Source of the DNA: Coleophoma eucalyptorum
Lineage: Eukaryota; Ascomycota; Leotiomycetes; Helotiales; Dermateaceae
Direction: 5' to 3'
Length of the DNA: 64,000 nt
Assembly: GCA_026120035.1 (NCBI GenBank)
Contig: JALRME010000013.1
Location: 992,001-1,056,000 of the forward strand
This document shows positions 24,130 through 35,960 of the stretch, one piece after another (the first letter of the stretch is position 1; every line of letters starts with the position of its first letter). The notes below the pieces were generated by a model. The model was not told where the DNA came from. It searched no databases and was given only the letters and a program-made list of their open reading frames with translations. Position numbers and translations under genes: made by a program.

Positions 24130-26827
24130 ATGGTACTTAACAAACTGATTGGCAGCTATGAACACTACAAAGAAGACCGAGCACTTCACAACTTGGCTTT
24201 CGCACATTGCCCACAAATGTAGCTACAGGGTTTCCCATAACACTGATGCAGGTTCGACAACATCTGTTACTGGCTACAGCGTCAACAAACCACCATCCTC
24301 CTCTCAAACTTATGCTGAGAAGCTCAGACTCAAGAGCGAGAAGCGCGCAAAGAAGAAGGCGGATTTAAAAGCCGAGAAAAGACACAAAGATGAGAACCCA
24401 GGATGTGTAACACCAAAGAAAACGTATGTTCTCACAACACGTGAGCTTCTCCAACAGGCTGAAGCTGTTGCCAGGGATCGCAAAGTCTCTATGCCAGATA
24501 CGATAAGCCATGTTGCTGCTCGTGCCATCAAAGCTCGGAAGCGTTTTGCCGCCAGGTTCCAAGCAACTGCTACTGAAGATGCATCTTCCAACAAGAGTCA
24601 CCAGCAATTTATCTCCGTCTTGGAGGAAGCACTAAGGATATTAGTCCCAGAATTCGATCTAGAGTCCAACGAACTAAACACAGCTGGTAATAACACTAAA
24701 CGAACGAGGACCGCTTTGAAGTCCCCAATGACCGATTTTGTAACCAATCGTTTCCAAGGCCTTGATATTGAAGAGACCGCAGAATATCTCGACGATAATC
24801 TCCAGGAAGCTTCAACCCGAAATTCTAAAGCCTCGACCAAGAAGCACGCCATGGAAATCTACGAACTGGAGATCGATGCGGCTTCCGACCAGTCCTTCCG
24901 AATATTCTGCTTCTTCGAGGATCTATACCGAATTCAGGACTATCTAAAGGAGGTTTGGAGAAACCATAAAGACGAGGACAGTTTTTGGATATCCGCAGCA
25001 TTTGTCACCAATGCTGCGATTGCCCTTGTTCGCTAGGCTGAAAAAGATCTCATGGCCCAGCTCTCGTCCGTCTTTGAGGAAAATGGAAAATTTTCATATG
25101 ATGAAATCATCCGGATCTTTCTTGAAAATGCTGTTCATCATGGGTCTGGAATTTCGAGTGATTGGCATGAACGCAACGAAGCGCACGGTGGCAGTACTAA
25201 CCTGGTAAAACTGATGTATTTGGATACGGCATTGTCCGTGAAGACATGTGAGATTGAATTGGAGATGCAAGTAGTATGTATTACTTTCCCCTTACTCTTG
25301 ATGACTATTACGAAGAATTTGAAAGGATCTTTGGCTGACATTAACCTTCAGGATGGTGTGATGTACTCTTATAGTACCCCCCAAAGCGATGAGACTGTCG
25401 AGATGATTACGAAGCTCATGGCTTTAATAGTGAGCCTGGAAGACATTTCAATAGACCTGTTAAATTCTGTATCGCATTGGAATTTCCATCAATTCTTGGA
25501 GGTAAAGTTTACTGAGCTTCATGAAAGTCGTGCTAGTGTTATAGGGTTTGAGGCGACATTCGAGATCTGTTGACAGAAGGACTTCAGAAGTTATACGGAC
25601 AATGCGAACTCAGCACCTGGCTGCTATTTGCTTGTGATATTTGGATGGACATACAAGATATTCTTGAGAGTATGACGGACCCAGCAGTGCTACAGCTTCA
25701 TCAAATAGCCAGAACCGCACTTAGAAGTTTTGGATTGTTCACTCATGACGAACGTGGTGAGATCAACAGACCTAGTTCTTCTAGTCCACAGTTTTATGAG
25801 AAAGATTTGACACAGGACTTGATAAAGTTGTTTTGCAAAGATACAGCTATAAAAGAAAGGATGAAGTTTGTGTCACTTCCCACAGATTTCGTTGGACAGG
25901 GAGAGGGAGAGGGCTTCGAAGATGCCCATGGCAATCTCGGGCCTCGATCGATTGCATACAGCAAAAATCCTCTCTATTGCGGTTCTAAAACACTTGAGTT
26001 CATGGTAGATTGGCACCACACTACAGTCTCTATGCAGAACTACCAGATGCCAATCTTCCTCGTGGCACACCTCTACAACGCTCTTCGTCTCTGCAGCCCA
26101 GCCATTCCTACCTGGGAATTGATGGACAGAGCAATCGAGATCAACATGCTACATATCTTCGGGTTGACTTTACCCACTATCCCTAGGGACTGCTTGTTGC
26201 GATTTTTGATCAAAATAGGAGTCTCTTTACAGGCACTGGCTAATAAACCCAGAATGAGGGATGCGTACTTCCGAACCGCCACGTTTGACAGAAGAACGCA
26301 TACGTTACATAAACAAACACCAGTCACGCAATGCATTGATGCTAACAAGGCTTCTGTGATCCTTCGAGATCTATTCAGCGGTCGAAATTCAATGGAGCAG
26401 ACGATTACCACCTCCTGCCCTTGACTGCTGGACCAAACATACGTACAGCTCTGACCTACAAAAGCTCGACCCACTGCAGGTTTTAGCCCGACTCCATAAA
26501 TGGATTCCTGCTCACTTGAATGATTTGGCTGTGGACTACTTTTCCTTGGGACGATCCTGCGACATGTTTTTAGAGCGGCTCGAAGATGCGGTCATGTCGT
26601 CGCTAGAGATCGAATTGAGGTTTTTAGACGACTTCAATGATAGCAATGCGGCTTCTCAGACGAATGCGGTAGCAATGATAATCCTGCTAGATGCACATAA
26701 CATTGGGTATAGACCAAGAGCTCAGAAGCTGGCTCGAAAGAAGATTCATATCCATGGAAACATTGGAGCGGCCCTTAAGATTGCAATTCGAGAATTCGAT
26801 GCTTTTGTCAAGGAGTTGGCCCCCTAA
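24130..26827 (+). pseudogene. DUF6604-family gene, disabled by multiple frame breaks and a stop
   Basis: Conceptual reading across frames gives nearly full-length similarity to DUF6604 proteins of filamentous fungi. The start (MVLNKLIGSYEHYK) is in frame 1, then the family's TEHFTTWLSHIAHKC continues in frame 2, a break near 24170-24180. Frame 2 stays open to a TAG at 25034-25036, inside ALVR(*)AEKDLMAQL. After this it runs to about 25555, where IGFEA changes to DIRDLLTEGLQKLYG in frame 1, fitting one lost base. Near 26375-26410 the frame returns to 2 (PALDCWTKHTYSSDLQKLDPL) and ends at 26827 with a normal stop. A 78-bp in-frame intron is possible at 25274..25351. No mix of ordinary introns removes all four defects, so a dead gene is the best reading; sequencing error is the alternative. 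DUF6604 has no known function. Confidence 0.8.
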
Positions 26828-27779
26828 AGGAGAGAGGCCGGGGGAGGGGAGAGGAGGAGGAGAAGGAACCAGCAAGGACGGAGGAGCCAAGAAGGCATGA
26901 TTGCGGAGCAGATGTTTCCAGTGGAAAATGAGTCAGTATGAAGTGGTGCTTGACAACCACACGGCACGAATCCGATTCCTATTTCAATCAATGAGTCGCT
27001 GTATTTGTAATTCCACTTATGTACCCCAGGGGGGGAGGGAGTAGCATCCTAAAGCTTGTCTGAACCTCTCTATCGGAAAAGAAGGAGAGGATTACAGGAT
27101 TAGGTTAGTGAAATAAAGGAGCCCTCTACACAAGATGATACCCAAAGACAGACGATTCTTCCCTGACGAGGTGTTGATTGGCCGAAGCAAGGCAAAGCGT
27201 GAATGTGCCAGCCTACCGAGATTATCTATCGTCTTACGTTTCTCAGCACTGCTCGTACATGATAGCAGAACATGTCGGAGCACTTTATTTTCATAGATCT
27301 TTATGGATCGAAGTGGCAAGTCCAACGTCCAGATGCTCGACAACCTTGTCCCTATCCACTGATTTCTTGTTGGGCTTTGCTGGAAGAGGAAGCTTGATAT
27401 GTAGATAGCTACCCGGGCCACCCGTCTTGGAGTCCCCCACTCTCAAGCTTTGCAGGCGAACAGGGTTCTTGCAGGACCTGGCCTGCAGGAACAACCGGTG
27501 GGTAAAAGCTTAGGATCGCCTTATTTCGCTTTTCTGTCTAACGACCTCCCTTGTGCGTGCTCGCATTCTCCACATTTCGGAGTACCTGCTGAGATGAGTA
27601 TCTGGCAGTACGTCAGTTATCATTTCCCGCAGGATTTGCATAACGAATCTCCTTCCAAACTGAACACAAGTGCAGTTGCTGGGTGCGAATTAGTGTCTCG
27701 TATAAAAGATGCCGGAGCCCGCCTTTTCAATGGAATTTCTCAGTCGCATCGATCTGAATTGTGCGAGTTCGAATTCATC
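26828..27779. other. Intergenic, sedolisin promoter region
   Basis: Purine-rich sequence follows the pseudogene (about 26825-26900), with a run of eight G near 27030. The rest is the upstream region of the protease gene; no other gene is supported. Confidence 0.55.
27701..27707 (+). promoter_or_regulatory. TATA box of the sedolisin gene
   Basis: TATAAAA lies 79 bp before the start codon at 27780, a normal distance for a regulated fungal promoter. Confidence 0.5.
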
Positions 27780-30378
27780 ATGTTCGTCCTACGATCCGCT
27801 GTTGTCGCTGCTGCCGTCGCGACGTTGGCGAATGCCGCACCGTCGGCTTTCAAGCATGTCGTACATGAAAAGCGCGAATCGGAATCGAAAGACTGGATGA
27901 GGGGTGCTCGTATTGAGAGTGATGCGATTATTCCAATGCGTATTGGTTTGACTCAGACGAATCTCGACAAAGGCTATGACTACCTCAGTAGGTTTTTTTG
28001 CATCCCACCCTGGAAGTTGTGCTTGTTTAGGCTTTGCTCGAGTTCTGAGTTGTAATTCAAATTTAGAGGATTGCATTGCAATGATACTCCGAGCATGGAT
28101 TTTCCTTTATTTCCAATTCTCAAAAAGATTTTAATGAGCAAAGCTAATTGATACCTATAGTGGAAGTGTGAGTAACCGCCCTTTCGCCTTCCGGCCCTTT
28201 ATTGTAAGGGGAAGTGATATCAGAGATTCAAATAACCTAGGGAGAATAAGAACAGAGTTTCGGAAGAAAACTGACAAGGCAATAGGTCACATCCAGAATC
28301 TCCCAAGTATGGTCAATACTGGGCGCCTGAAGATGTGCATGACATGTTTGCGCCACCCGAAGCCAACGTCGAAGCCGTCAAGAACTGGCTCATCTCTTTT
28401 GGAATTCATTCCTCTAGAGTCGTGCATTCAGACAACAAAGGATGGATAGCGTTTGACGCGACTGTTGATGAAGCCGAGCGACTGCTACTCGCGGAATTCT
28501 ATGAGCATGAACACAAGCACAGCGATAAAGTTCGTGTTGGAACTGACAAGTAAATGCCGATCTTATCACGGGAGAAAACCCAATACTAACTTGTGAAAGA
28601 TACCATGTTCCAGAGCATCTGCAGCCACACATTGACTATATCACACCCGGTATCAAACTTACACCGGTCGTGAAGCGAAGTGTGTCAGTCCAGCGGAGAT
28701 CATCAGGGAACAAGAAACAACCGGGCCGCATTGCCGCAGATGAATCTTCTTACGTCGCTACTCACAAGAACTATAACATTTCTACGAGTCTTCAAGGATG
28801 CAGCTATAATATGACGCCAACCTGTTACCGAGCATTATACGGTATTCCACGTGGCACAAAAGCCACCGAAGGAAACTCCCTTGGTCTGTACGAACAAGGA
28901 GACTTCTTTTCACCAAGCGATATCGACCTGTTCTTCGCCGCCTGGGAACCTTATGTCCCGCAAGGCACTTACCCGATTCCCCAACTGATTGATGGTGCCA
29001 ATTATTCAGTCCCAGCATACAGTGAGTTGAATGGTGGTGAAGCAGATGTTGATATTGAAATTGCGTAAGTGACATATAATATTGCAGGCTATCTGTATTA
29101 ATCAATTCCAGAACTTCTTTGATCTACCCCCAAACTGTTACGCTTTATCAAGTGGACGACCAGATTTACTCGGCTGAAGAACTCGCAACTACCAATCTTT
29201 TTAATACCTTCTTGGATGCACTTGATGGAGTAGGACACTCGATGCTGCTCATTTAATTTTTCACTAACCTGAAGTAGTCCTACTGTAATTACACTGCGTA
29301 CGGCGAGACTGGGGATGATCCTTCTATCGATGCTGTCTACCCTGATCCACAAGAGGGTGGCTACAATGGTAAGCTTTTCAGCTTCTAAGCCCATGATAAA
29401 ATTCTTACTAGAATAGGAACCTTACAGTGTGGTGTTTACAAACCAACCAACGTTATCAGCGCTTCTTATGGGCAGGCTGAAGCTGACTTGCCCATGAACT
29501 ATACCAAACGTCAGTGTAACGAGTTCATGAAACTTGGACTCCAAGGCCACTCTATCCTCGTCGCATCCGGAGATTATGGCGTCGCTTCATTCCCAGACGA
29601 TGGAACAGCCAACGGCTGTCTTGGACCTGACGAAATTATTTTCAATCCTCAATATCCAAACGGCTGCCCGTACATCACGGTGGTTGGAGCAACAATGTTA
29701 TACCACGGTCAATCTGTTAACGAGCCAGAAAGTGTCATGGACGTGGACCTGGGCGGAACTGCCGCGAATTTCAGTTCTTCAGGAGGCTTCTCAAATACCT
29801 TTCCAAGACCTGTGTACCAAGAGAGTGCAGTTGAGAAGTATTTCAATCGAGCTAACTTGACATACCCTTACTACTCAGAGTTTGGTGTCAACGTATCTAC
29901 TACGAGCGGTCTCTACAACCGTGTCGGAAGAGCATATCCAGACGTTTCTGCCAACGGAGCTTATTTCCCAATTTTCATAGGTGGCGAACGTTATCATGAG
30001 TTTGGGACAAGTCTGGCGTCACCTCTCTTCGCATCAGTTTTGACACTAGTGAGTTCCATCCGTACTGCACTGAAGGTGGAAAATATGCCAATTAACTCGC
30101 TAACTTTAATAGCTTAACGAAGAACGTATCGCTATTGGCAAAGGCCCAATTGGATTTGTTAACCCTGTCCTATACGCGAATCCATGGGTTTTGAATGATA
30201 TTACCAACGGTACCAATCTTGGATGTGGTTCGGAAGGTTTCCCCGCCACTACTGGGTAAATCTCCTTTACAACTCCTGTCCTGACTTGTGCTGACATTAA
30301 TTCAGATGGGACCCTTCAACCGGCTTGGGTACGCCAAACTACCCCAAGATGAAGAGCCTATTCTTGTCTCTACCTTAA
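27780..30378 (+). CDS. Secreted sedolisin (S53) tripeptidyl-peptidase
   Basis: Nine exons are inferred: 27780..27987, 28161..28167 (7 bp), 28286..28549, 28600..29064, 29112..29229, 29278..29368, 29417..30048, 30113..30255 and 30306..30378, giving 666 residues in one frame. A signal peptide (MFVLRSAVVAAAVATLANA) precedes the S53 pro-domain, whose hallmark SHPESPKYGQYW appears only with the micro-exon model. The mature catalytic domain shows the Glu/Asp pair in GGEADVDIEIA, the oxyanion Asp in VASGDYGV, the serine motif GTSLASP, and the C-terminal calcium-loop region around NDITNG and DPSTGLGTPNY. Family knowledge: these acid proteases remove tripeptides from N-termini outside the cell and support nutrition or host-tissue use. 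Several N-glycosylation sequons (NYT, NFS, NLT) are visible. The gene is intact, unlike its neighbour. Confidence 0.93.
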
Positions 30379-30840
30379 TTGTAATGATTTACAAGTTGGA
30401 AATCTTTTAGCTTGGATTTTTAGAATCATCAGGGTGTTAGTGAATAATACAATTTTCTAACAACCGTTCATCTTTGCCAAGGAAATTGGTCGTGCTAAAT
30501 ATGCTATAATGATATGTCTGCCAATAATGCAGATCTATTAATGATATGCTGTCCTACGGTATTCTTGTAATCTCAGAAGAGCGTTTACACATAGTCTCAG
30601 ATACTAAAATATCAGACTATGTCCAGACTTTAGCAGCTTTTACTATCGAGCTTGTCTGTATGTAAACTTGCTCCCTCTTATCACACAAGCATCCAGGTGT
30701 GAAAATGGGTCAGTCACCTAAGAAATTAACAGCGTCAAAGATTTTCCTTAGCTCCATTAAATCAGTGTGTCCTAGATAGAAACCCACACACCGTTTCTCT
30801 TCAACGTGTCTCAAATCCAAACCAACTCTGCTTCTTCTGG
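30379..30840. other. Intergenic between convergent sedolisin and P450 genes
   Basis: AT-rich 3' flanks of two convergent genes; nothing else seen. Confidence 0.6.
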
Positions 30841-32521
30841 CTAATCTACAGCTACAAATTCCTTCAAGGCCCTGACCAAAGCACGCTCATTCCTCGGAAC
30901 AAACCTCACCTTGTATCTCTCCGGCATCGACACCAGACTCGTTGGGTCCGAGTTCCCACTGACAGGATGGTGATCAACCTCATCAAACTTCTCAATCCGG
31001 AACGAGTTGAGCAGACGGATGAACACCAAGTAAAGTTCCCGGTTCGCAAGCAAGGACCCTGCACACATCCGGTATCCCATCCCATAGGTAAACATGGGCG
31101 CATCCGGTTGCTCGTACCATCTCTCGGGCCGGAACTCCTCTGGGTCGTCCCATACCGCTTCATCTATAAAAAGTCATTAGCTAGCCGAGAAAACGTTGAG
31201 CGTATGCTCCTTGACCTACCCATGTTACAAGCCCAAGCATTCAAGAACAAAACCGTACCTTTGGGTATTATTACCCCGTTGTAGGTGACATCCTTCACGG
31301 AAGCACGTGGCAGCGCAAGTCGGAGCACAGTGTAGTAGCGCAGGCATTCGCGCACGAGAGCAACGATATACTGGCACTTCTGGTCATCGAGCGCATCGCA
31401 GAGCGGGCTTTCATCGCCAAAGTACTCCTTGATCTCCATGTGGGCCTTGGCCTGGATATCGGGGCGCTGCGCCAACAGCGCAACACTCCACGCAACCAGG
31501 GTCGTGATTGTATCCAGCCCACCTGAAAGCATCGTGAGGCTAATAGACGTCAGCTCCTCCTTGTTGAGCGTGTTCTCCTCGTCTAGGATGACGTTGGCTT
31601 GGATGCATGGCTTGTGGATCCCCTTGGCCATGCGATCATCCAGATCGCGGTTTAGTTGGTTGAGGTAGACATCTCGACGGTCTCGCATCTCTCGGGCCTT
31701 GGCTGACCCGAAGTTGAAAGGGTTGAGTCGGAGAAGGGGGACATAGTCTTGCAGGTTTCCCGTGGTACTGCGGAATCTACTCACTTCATCCTCCACGTGC
31801 GTGATTTCTGCAAAAAGCTTGTCTTCCTGCGAGCCTATCCGCACCCCCCAGTTTAACGTCAGGGCGAGACTTAGGCTGAGGCGTTGAATCATGGGCAGGG
31901 GGTCGACGGCAGTGTTGCCGGAATCGCCGTAGCTTAGTAACTCACTGCAAAAGTCTTTCGTCTCGACATCTAAATGGCAAATATAGGTTTGTATTGTTGG
32001 TCGGTTAAGAGCCGATGCAGCTCCCTTCCTCCGCCTCTTGAGAGACTCGCTATATGGAGATGTCCCGATGGTTGTTCCGGCAGTATTGGAGAGGATCTAG
32101 TGCCAAGTCAGGCTACTATTTTTATGTCAAGATAGCGGGGTTATATACACACTTTGTGGAAGGTATAGAACTCGGGTCTAGAGCTCAGGGCTTGAGCATT
32201 CTGACCAAATATGGTCTTGGCAGCTGCGGCAGTATTGACCACAACTATGGGGATGTTGCCGAGTTGAATTTGGTAGACGCCACCGTATTTTCGAGCCCAT
32301 CCTCGGTATTGCTCAGCTGCATTGGTACGGATTTGCCACAAGTTGCCAATTAAAGGCAGCCCGGGAGGTCCTTTAAGGTTTGGGATTCGGGCTTCTTTGC
32401 GCACGATCTCGTTGGTTATGATGTATATGATGGGCACGAGCAGGACACTTATGATGAGGGATTGTGAAGTGTGATCGAGAAACCTCGTCTGGACGAAGTG
32501 AATTGCTTTGCTGATAGCCAT
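30841..32521 (-). CDS. Cytochrome P450, CYP504-like (phenylacetate hydroxylase type)
   Basis: Reverse-strand exons 32521..32153, 32096..31220 and 31163..30841 encode 522 residues; both introns are 56 bp. A hydrophobic anchor lies at about residues 19-38, then the Pro-rich hinge GPPGLPLIGN. The I-helix reads SGGLDT (about 314-319), the K-helix ECLR is the ExxR motif, PERW follows, and the heme loop FTYGMGYRMCAG fits FxxGxxxRxCxG with Cys near 449. AGTTIGTSPYSESLKRRRKG and CAGSLLANRELY are signatures I associate with CYP504 enzymes such as PhacA/PhacB, which hydroxylate phenylacetate in the homogentisate route. The exact substrate is inference, and no other homogentisate gene is nearby. The family is sure, the subfamily likely. 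Confidence 0.88.
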
Positions 32522-34530
32522 CGTAGAGAGAGATTGGTCGAATTTGTGACACAAGCTAAGTGTAAAGCAGATCTAAGTTAAGTCCAACCTAGCAGACTTC
32601 AAGAATGAGATATTCGCAGTATCTAGTTGGAAGATGAATGTAATAATTCCATACAGAATATCACTCCAGATTTCAGAATGGTAAGATAGAGGCGGAGCTG
32701 TTGATCTGAGTTCCTGTCTTACCCCGGCTTATGGGGTTGAAAGTGCGGGGGCGGGGCGGAGGGGGCCCGGGTTAGTGATACTCTGGAGCGGCATTGGAGG
32801 GCTGACTGCAGTGGAGCGCGGAATCCGACCGAGTATCGCTCCAAAAACTTACATGGTCTTGGGAATAGGACTTGTGGACTGGGCAATCATGTTAAGGACC
32901 GCATGATAAACTCCAAACTTCGTACCGACACCCCTTGCGCTTTCTTCAACAGGCACAATCCGACTTCCTGCTTTAGTGAACGAGCTTTAATCTCGTTGCA
33001 AGAACTAAACATTGGATTATTGTGACTCGGAAGGCTCAATACCAGCAGCAAAAGCGGGCACGTCCAGACCAACTCCATATCCAGCCCCGACTCTCTCAAA
33101 TATGTTGGTCTCGAGGTCGATGCACCTTAGGATGAGGTAAAAGACACTCCCAAGCTCGACATCCAGAGCTGTTCCAATGATTAGAAGGCGTAATATCTCT
33201 TTATACTGAAGCACTTTCTCATGCCATTGCTCACTGCGCTTTTTTTTCGGTGACCAATGACCAACCACCCTCGTCGAAAAATAAGTAATCAAGGCTCAGG
33301 TCAAGAAACTCGGAGCGGCCTTGTCGACAAACACCAAATGCTTCGCTGGCTACTATCTTAGGAGCTCGATTCTTCGCATTGTGCTTGTTATCTTCATGCC
33401 GTACGTACACCGGCATGAGCCACCCTGTTATTTGGACAGAAGCAGACTCTGCCTAGCCCAGCGGGTTTTTCTCCAACCGTGGTACATTGGGTCTCCATCA
33501 CCGTACAAAGTGGTATGAGCATATTGCCTCTGGCAAGCATCTTGACCAAAGCCAAGACAGATGCCCAAAACCACGAAGGGCCCCGCCATTCTGGAGGCTT
33601 CAGGCCTGGCGAGCTAGTAGGCTACATCATGTCATTCAGGAATGAGTCCTCTCATAATCCAGTCAAATATCTCCCCGATTTACGCAGCGAAAACTGTGCT
33701 GCAACTCCTGTGATAGCTGGAAATATATCCGAAGGGAATGTTAGAGCCAATTTGAGTATTTTTCTACTACCTCCTGCTATCTTCGGGCGATATCATCAGG
33801 CGATCGGTTAACTAGTACAGGAGCATGCCACACTTTTATACGAGAGGTATGAGAGTGAAGTGATGAGCATTCGCGAACAATATGCCCGCGCATTCCCATA
33901 TTAGTTCTTCCGAGGTAAAGTGTAGGACCCTGGGCGAGAGTAGGCATTCTTGATAAAAACCCAACCACGTCCAAGGAGTGGGAAGTCGGCTGTAAATCGA
34001 GCACTATCCGAAGGAAAAAGAGTTTGGATGCCAAATCTTTTTGTGGATGTGTATAGTCCATGATGGTAAAGATGTTGTCCCATACAGGGACACGAGATTG
34101 TGACACTGAAAAATATAATAAAAAGCAAAGCTATCATTTAGACTGGAGAGTTTGTCAACTAACTCTCGTCGTTAGTAGGGGGCACTAAAGGGAGCTAAAA
34201 CCATACCCGGTTCGCTTTAGAGAGAGCAATGACACTCGCTGCTCTCAACATTTGACCGGTTTATGACTGTCTTACGACTTAAACGAGCCCCGAACCTGCC
34301 ACAATCTGAATGACGAGTCCGTGAGAGCTGCTCTGAACATCTTGAACGGAGTACTTATCTAGTTAGGCTTGCTAGGCTCGTGAGTCGTGAAGCAAACCCG
34401 AGCAACCACTTATTTTAAATCTTTCCATCCCGTCCTTCGTCGTGTAAAGCCGTGAGGTCTTCAACGTATCCGTGATTATGGATTCTCAGCTCGGTACGGC
34501 CAGTAATGAGATGACTCCGCCTCTTCATCC
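32522..34530. other. 2-kb intergenic region, P450 promoter and degraded DNA
   Basis: The first 350 bases are the promoter of the reverse-strand P450, with a G-rich block near 32740-32775. From 32900 to 34530 I find no supported gene; short frames have no motif. A short ATG-led frame at 34478 may be a trace of the MFS gene that follows. Confidence 0.5.
32819..32827. promoter_or_regulatory. CGG-N3-CCG palindrome upstream of the CYP504-like gene
   Basis: CGGAATCCG lies about 300 bp upstream of the P450 start. Inverted CGG triplets are the usual target of Zn2Cys6 dimers. This is only a candidate site. Confidence 0.25.
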
Positions 34531-34959
34531 TTGCCTTCAATCATCACTTTTGAGATCATCGTCGGAGTTGGTGCCGGATTTCTCTACGAATCAACTTTAA
34601 TTGCACTCCAAGCCCATCTCGCACAAGATGACATTGCGATCGCCACTTCAACTGCAGGCTTCATCCGTAATCTTGCTTCCTGCCTCGCCATCGTCGTGGG
34701 TGGAGTTATATTTCAGAATGGTATGAGTGATCGCGTTGATATGCTCTTAGCTGCAGGGCTTCCACATAATCTTGTCGATAAGCTTACAGGCAGCGCAGCC
34801 GCTGCTAATGTTGAACTGACAGCCACGATTGAAGACCCTGTGCAGCGCTTTACGGCTCGTAAGGCATTTGCTGGTAGTTTGAGGGGTATATGGATTGCGT
34901 GTGCGGTGATGGCTGCTGGACAGGTGATCTGTAGCGTGTTTATCGAGGGGAAGGACTGA
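34531..34959 (+). pseudogene. 3' remnant of an MFS drug:H+ antiporter (DHA2/14-spanner type) gene
   Basis: About 140 codons read as the C-terminal part of a fungal 14-spanner exporter: a helix with GVGAGFLYESTLIALQAHL, then DDIAIATSTAGFIRNLASCLAIVV, a VFQN-like loop, and a last hydrophobic helix (GIWIACAVMAAGQVICSVF). The upstream frame meets a TGA near 34503, and no earlier transmembrane helices are found in any frame. The first ten or so spans are therefore missing, and the piece cannot transport. An ATG-led stretch at 34478 could be the original N-terminus brought close by an internal deletion, but this is speculative. The gene lies about 1 kb before the regulator of the P450 cluster and may have belonged to it. 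Confidence 0.75.
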
Positions 34960-35960
34960 ATGATGTTCACACTGAGAATCAGACAGGGCTCAAGGATGAG
35001 AAGCAGGTGATTAGATCTAGAGATGCCGATCGTTAGATGTGGGCAGAGATATGGAATGGTGTTATGAAGGTTTCAACAGGACTATCATTGGTTTATAGAA
35101 CAGCACGATCTATTCAACATTAAATATCTTTAGACCAGGAGGTGATATTAAATTTTCAGAACTTACGCCATATGACCGACACAGGTCTATAACATCTGCT
35201 CCTTCGTTGCCTCGTACAAGATCTTCATGTGACGGTGGAGCCATTATTCCAATCATCATGAGAGCACTTAAGGAAGATTAGCCCCAATAGTCGTGGTAAT
35301 AACTTCGGTGTCGATCAACGAAGATCGTGCAAGAAAGCCTCGCCTCCGGTAATGGGATGATTTACCACGTATTCAATCTTCATGTTTCAGCCATCGGGTA
35401 CGTCAAAGAATGAGAGCATTGTAGCTTGCATTTGCTTGTATAAATATAAATCGTGAATTTAGGTACCTTACCATACCTTGGGTATTTATTACAAAAGTTT
35501 GACCTACTACGGCATTTTGTCTTATAAACGTATAAAATATCGTGGTTATATTGCCTATATCATCCAAAAATTATCTCACAATATGAGCTCAGTGGTTTTA
35601 ATATGATCGAGATATACTGCAAAGGACAGGCACAAATGTTTTTCACCAACCGAATGCCTGAGTAAGGTAGCACGGTATTAGCTAATGCGTGCCGGATTCG
35701 CGGCGTGCCGTATTAAAAAAAATTACCGACTCGGCGACGTATTGACTAATCAGGGTTAGAATATTAGCGAACTCGTCGTCGCAGTTGCTTATTGTGACAC
35801 GCCGCAAGTCCCAGATAGAAGCAAACCCTAACATGTCAGCATTCATGAAGAGCTTATCTAGATCCCGACCCCAACGATGTCAATCGAGTAGCACTGCACA
35901 GATACAAACCCTTTAGCCGGAGGCCCATAGCGGTAAATCCTTTATTCTGTCATAGGCACG
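34960..35960. other. AT-rich intergenic region before the cluster regulator
   Basis: No gene. It includes an imperfect inverted repeat at 35700-35805 and a single CGGAG half-site at 35918-35922 just before the regulator's start. Confidence 0.5.
35700..35805. repeat. Short inverted repeat, possible MITE trace
   Basis: GCGGCGTG at 35700-35707 is matched by CACGCCGC at 35798-35805; similarity extends imperfectly a few bases inward. The enclosed DNA is AT-rich. It could be a degraded miniature element or a chance hairpin. Confidence 0.3.
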
